DNA of 64,000 nt from Litorilituus sediminis (GTDB lineage: Bacteria > Pseudomonadota > Gammaproteobacteria > Enterobacterales > Alteromonadaceae): positions 4,154,001 through 4,218,000 of the forward strand of contig NZ_CP034759.1 of NCBI RefSeq assembly GCF_004295665.1, in the 5' to 3' direction. The notes below the pieces were generated by a model, which was given only the letters and a program-made list of their open reading frames with translations, was not told the origin of the DNA and did not search any database. Positions 61,540 to 64,000 of the stretch are shown piece by piece; positions within the stretch are counted from its first letter, which is position 1; each line of letters starts with the position of its first letter. Position numbers and translations under genes: made by a program.

Positions 61540-61605
61540 CCACCACCAAATAAATGTCGTTGTAGTTACCGACTTTTTTAAAGAAAAGTCATTTGCTTGT
61601 ATCAT
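61525..61605 (-). CDS. trpL: trp leader peptide
   Basis: 26 codons starting MIQANDFSLKK, with three consecutive TGG codons at positions 20-22 and a stop four codons later. AGAG lies seven bases upstream of the ATG. Stalling at the Trp codons when charged tRNA-Trp is scarce would favour the antiterminator over the 3:4 terminator. All pairing partners are present, so this is a classical attenuation leader. The likely promoter is 30-60 bases upstream. Confidence 0.82.
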   Translation of the reverse strand: MIQANDFSLKKSVTTTTFIWWWHNST

Positions 61606-61625
61606 TATATTGCTCTAATCAGTAA

Positions 61626-61663
61626 ACTTGTACCATTACAAGTTGTTCCCCTATAGAAGACAA
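61626..61663 (-). promoter_or_regulatory. Candidate trp promoter and operator
   Basis: On the minus strand the -35 TTGTCT (61658-61663) and the -10 TGTAAT (61635-61640) are 17 bases apart. A perfect inverted repeat ACTTGTA-ATGG-TACAAGT (61626-61643) covers the -10, where TrpR binds in E. coli. Transcription would start about 25 bases before the leader peptide. The region also precedes rnm by only a few bases, so both directions may share control. TrpR binding is inferred. Confidence 0.5.
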
Positions 61664-61667
61664 TATT

Positions 61668-62561
61668 ATGGCGCTACTGTCAACCGTTGATTTTCCATTC
61701 GAGATAAAAAAAACAGATAGCTTTAGTCACGGCAGAATTGATTTGCATAGCCATACTCTTTGCTCTGACGGTAGTTTGTCACCACAAGCCTTGATTGATA
61801 GGGCATGGAACTATCAATTAGCGGCATTGGCCATTACCGATCATGACACTGTTACTGGTCTTGATATAGCCGAAACTTATATAGCAACGCAAAATGTTCC
61901 ACTTACTTTAATTCACGGTATTGAAATTTCAACGGCCTGGCAGGGCTTTGAAATTCATATTGTTGGCTTAAATATAGATAAAACAAGCCCAGCTTTAACC
62001 GCGTTAGTTGCTAAGCAACAAGAGGCTAGAGAGCAACGCGCGTTAACTATGGGGGAAAAGTTAGAAAAATGCGGCTTTGCAGATATTTATCAAGACGCTA
62101 AACAACTGGCTGGAGAGGGGAGCATTACCCGTGCTCATTTTGCTCGGGTCTTATTACAGCAAGGTCATGTTAGTACCATGCAAAAGGCGTTTGATAAGTA
62201 TATAGGTAAGGGCAAAAGGGCATTTGTAAAACCTAATTGGTGCACAATTGAAGAGGCTGTTAGCGTTATTCATCAAGCGGGTGGTAGTGCTGTGATGGCA
62301 CACCCGATTCGCTATGACTTATCAGCTAAATGGTTAAGACGCTTAATTGTTCAATTTAAAGACACTGGTGGCGATGGCCTTGAAATCGTCTTACCACAAA
62401 TGAATGCCCAGCAGCGACAAACAATGCTAAAATACTGTTTAGAATATAATTTGTACGCTTCATTAGGATCGGACTTTCATCGTCCAAACCGCTGGAGTGA
62501 CTTAGGTAAAAATCTCACATTACCCGATGGCGTTAAACCTATTTGGGCTCAATGGCAGTAA
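61668..62561 (+). CDS. rnm: PHP-domain 5'-3' exoribonuclease Rnm (RNase AM, YciV)
   Basis: 297 aa. PHP metal-binding motifs: DLHSHTLCSDG, ITDHDTVTGL, the glutamate in HGIEISTAW, AHPIRYDL and GSDFHRPNRW. The E. coli protein trims 5' ends of rRNAs and degrades short RNA and pAp-type nucleotides. It is divergent from trp, the same order as in E. coli (trpE, rnm, yciO, rluB), which explains its old name trpH. Confidence 0.93.
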   Translation: MALLSTVDFPFEIKKTDSFSHGRIDLHSHTLCSDGSLSPQALIDRAWNYQLAALAITDHDTVTGLDIAETYIATQNVPLTLIHGIEISTAWQGFEIHIVGLNIDKTSPALTALVAKQQEAREQRALTMGEKLEKCGFADIYQDAKQLAGEGSITRAHFARVLLQQGHVSTMQKAFDKYIGKGKRAFVKPNWCTIEEAVSVIHQAGGSAVMAHPIRYDLSAKWLRRLIVQFKDTGGDGLEIVLPQMNAQQRQTMLKYCLEYNLYASLGSDFHRPNRWSDLGKNLTLPDGVKPIWAQWQ

Positions 62562-62619
62562 ATTACTGCTTAAGATGGTTAATTAAAACTTAATATTGTT
62601 GTAGCAAGGATAACTAGTT

Positions 62620-63240
62620 ATGAGTCAGTTTTTTTACGTACATCCTGAAAATCCTCAAGGCCGTTTAATGAAACAAGCGGCAGCTATTTTAAATGAAGGT
62701 GGCGTGATTGTGTATCCAACCGATTCGGGTTATGCACTTGGCTGCCACTTAGGTGATAAAAAAGCCCTTGATCGTATTTGTCAAATTCGCGATATAACCA
62801 AAGAACATAACTTCACTTTGATGTGCCAAGATTTATCTCAACTATCTGAGTACACACGTGTTGATAATAGTGCTTTTCGTTTACTAAAAAATAATACCCC
62901 AGGTCCTTACACCTTTATTTTTAAAGGCAGTAAAGAAGTGCCAAAACGCTTATTAAATCCTAAGAAAAAAACCATAGGTATTCGTGTGCCCGATAATAAC
63001 ATTGCCCAAGCCTTGTTGGCTGAGCTTGCAGAGCCTATAATGTCTACCAGCTTAATTATGCCCGGCAAAGAGATGGCTGAGTATGATCCAGAAGAGATTC
63101 GAGATTTGTTAGAACACCAAGTAGATTTAATCATTAATGGCGGTCATTTAGGGGAACACCCAACCACAGTGATAGATTTCTCGAATGATGATATTGAAAT
63201 AATTCGTGTCGGTGAAGGCGACCCATCACCGTTTCAGTAG
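62620..63240 (+). CDS. yciO: Sua5/YciO/YrdC-family protein YciO
   Basis: 206 aa. Related to the threonylcarbamoyl-AMP synthase TsaC/Sua5 with the nucleotide-binding IVYPTDSGYALGCHLGDKKAL, KEHNFTLMCQDLS and GIRVPDNNIAQALL. YciO is a paralogue whose exact substrate is uncertain; it has been proposed to be less active in tRNA t6A formation than TsaC. It lies 58 bases downstream of rnm and may be co-transcribed. Confidence 0.93.
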   Translation: MSQFFYVHPENPQGRLMKQAAAILNEGGVIVYPTDSGYALGCHLGDKKALDRICQIRDITKEHNFTLMCQDLSQLSEYTRVDNSAFRLLKNNTPGPYTFIFKGSKEVPKRLLNPKKKTIGIRVPDNNIAQALLAELAEPIMSTSLIMPGKEMAEYDPEEIRDLLEHQVDLIINGGHLGEHPTTVIDFSNDDIEIIRVGEGDPSPFQ

Positions 63241-63332
63241 CGCATGTAGCACAATGTAAGTTGTGTGCATCATTACGTTTAATTGAGTCAGAAGTAGCCT
63301 TTTAGGGAGGCGCTACTGACGGAGCAAAAACT

Positions 63333-64000
63333 ATGTCTCAAGCAAAAGATTCACAAAAAAATACAGCCGCTAAAGGTAGGGCAGGTAAACCTGCTACTAA
63401 AGGCGAAAGTAAGCGCAATAGCCGAGAAAATTCAGCAAAAGCTAACAAAACTCACAGTAAAAAAGGCCGTGGCCAACAAAAGCTTGTTGAACAGCCGAAA
63501 AAAGTTAACTTTCAAAAAGCTACCCATACAGACTCTGAAAAGCTACAAAAAGTACTGGCCCGTGCTGGCAAAGGCTCGCGCCGTGAAATGGAAACTTACA
63601 TTAGTGAGGGGCGTGTTAGCGTTAATGGTAAAGTTGCTTACTTAGGCGATCGTGTTGATGGCAGTGAGCAAATACGTATTGATGGACATCAAGTTAAGTT
63701 GACCGCACAAGGTGAAGATATTTGTCGTGTACTTATGTATAACAAGCCAGAAGGTGAGATGTGTACACGAAAAGATCCAGAAGGACGACCAACGGTATTT
63801 GACCGCCTACCACCACTTGAAACCGGGCGTTGGGTAGCCGTGGGCCGCCTAGATATTAATACCTCAGGTATGCTGTTATTTACCACGGATGGCGAGTTAG
63901 CTAACCGTTTAATGCATCCATCACAACGTGTTGAACGAGAATATGCGGTTCGAGTATTTGGTGAGATCACCGAAGCTAAACTGCAAACATTGCGTTCTGG
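63333..64000 (+). CDS. rluB: 23S rRNA pseudouridine(2605) synthase RluB, N-terminal part (3' truncated by window)
   Basis: The frame opens at ATG 63333 (GGAG nine bases upstream) and stays open to the window end, 222 codons. A Lys/Arg/Gln-rich tail of about 65 residues precedes the S4 domain ([22 protein letters not shown]). The catalytic domain starts with [40 protein letters not shown] carries the catalytic aspartate. It modifies U2605 of 23S rRNA. The order yciO-rluB matches E. coli. The C-terminus lies outside the window. Confidence 0.95.
   Translation, partial: MSQAKDSQKNTAAKGRAGKPATKGESKRNSRENSAKANKTHSKKGRGQQKLVEQPKKVNFQKATHTDSEKLQKVLARAGKGSRREMETYISEGRVSVNGKVAYLGDRVDGSEQIRIDGHQVKLTAQGEDICRVLMYNKPEGEMCTRKDPEGRPTVFDRLPPLETGRWVAVGRLDINTSGMLLFTTDGELANRLMHPSQRVEREYAVRVFGEITEAKLQTLRS

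Overview
The window is a chromosomal segment of an AT-rich marine gammaproteobacterium of the order Alteromonadales. The gene orders, the exoenzyme content and the repeat types suggest a Colwellia/Thalassotalea-like member of the Colwelliaceae; the genus is an inference. Most of the window is conserved core genome with E. coli-like gene orders, broken by one accessory region of secreted proteases.

Layout. 1-2.1 kb: the C-terminal end of an EAL c-di-GMP phosphodiesterase and a ubiquinone hydroxylase (ubiF type). 2.3-3.9 kb: a minus-strand tRNA cluster (Met, Leu-TAG, Gln, Gln, Leu-TAG) that degenerates downstream into a tandem array of tRNA-Leu-like copies with enlarged anticodon arms. 4-10.1 kb, minus strand: a DUF3718 protein, ychF, pth, rplY, prs, ispE and lolB. 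10.4-17.3 kb, plus strand: hemA, prfA, prmC, sirB2, sirB1, a DUF819 membrane protein and kdsA. 18-21.2 kb: gcvA, an alpha/beta hydrolase, ygdD and rlmM. 21.2-26.9 kb, minus strand: an NAD-type isocitrate dehydrogenase, a DUF3192 protein, xni, ppnN and a diguanylate cyclase. 27-32.3 kb: an M61 peptidase, queF, syd, a KfrA-like small protein, a DUF3192 lipoprotein and a GNAT acetyltransferase.

32.4-53 kb is a proteolytic region: three different secreted S8 (subtilisin-type) proteases and a giant collagenase of about 2076 residues with two complete M9 modules. Two large signalling proteins lie among them: a beta-propeller/Y_Y_Y protein with a decayed GGDEF domain, and a hybrid histidine kinase with an AraC output domain. 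Between the kinase and the collagenase a gene-free stretch encodes a probable CsrB-type regulatory RNA, with about 25 GGA motifs, many in small hairpins, a strong terminator, and a GacA/UvrY-like palindrome about 180 bases upstream. Gac/Csr systems control exoenzymes in related bacteria, so this RNA may be linked to the protease genes around it.

54.5-64 kb: a complete trpE-G-D-CF-B-A operon on the minus strand. Its leader carries a textbook transcription attenuator (26-codon leader peptide with Trp-Trp-Trp, overlapping 1:2, 2:3 and 3:4 pairings). A second, unexpected Trp-rich leader ORF follows just before trpE. Divergent from trp, in the same order as E. coli, are rnm (yciV), yciO and the 5' part of rluB, which runs off the window.
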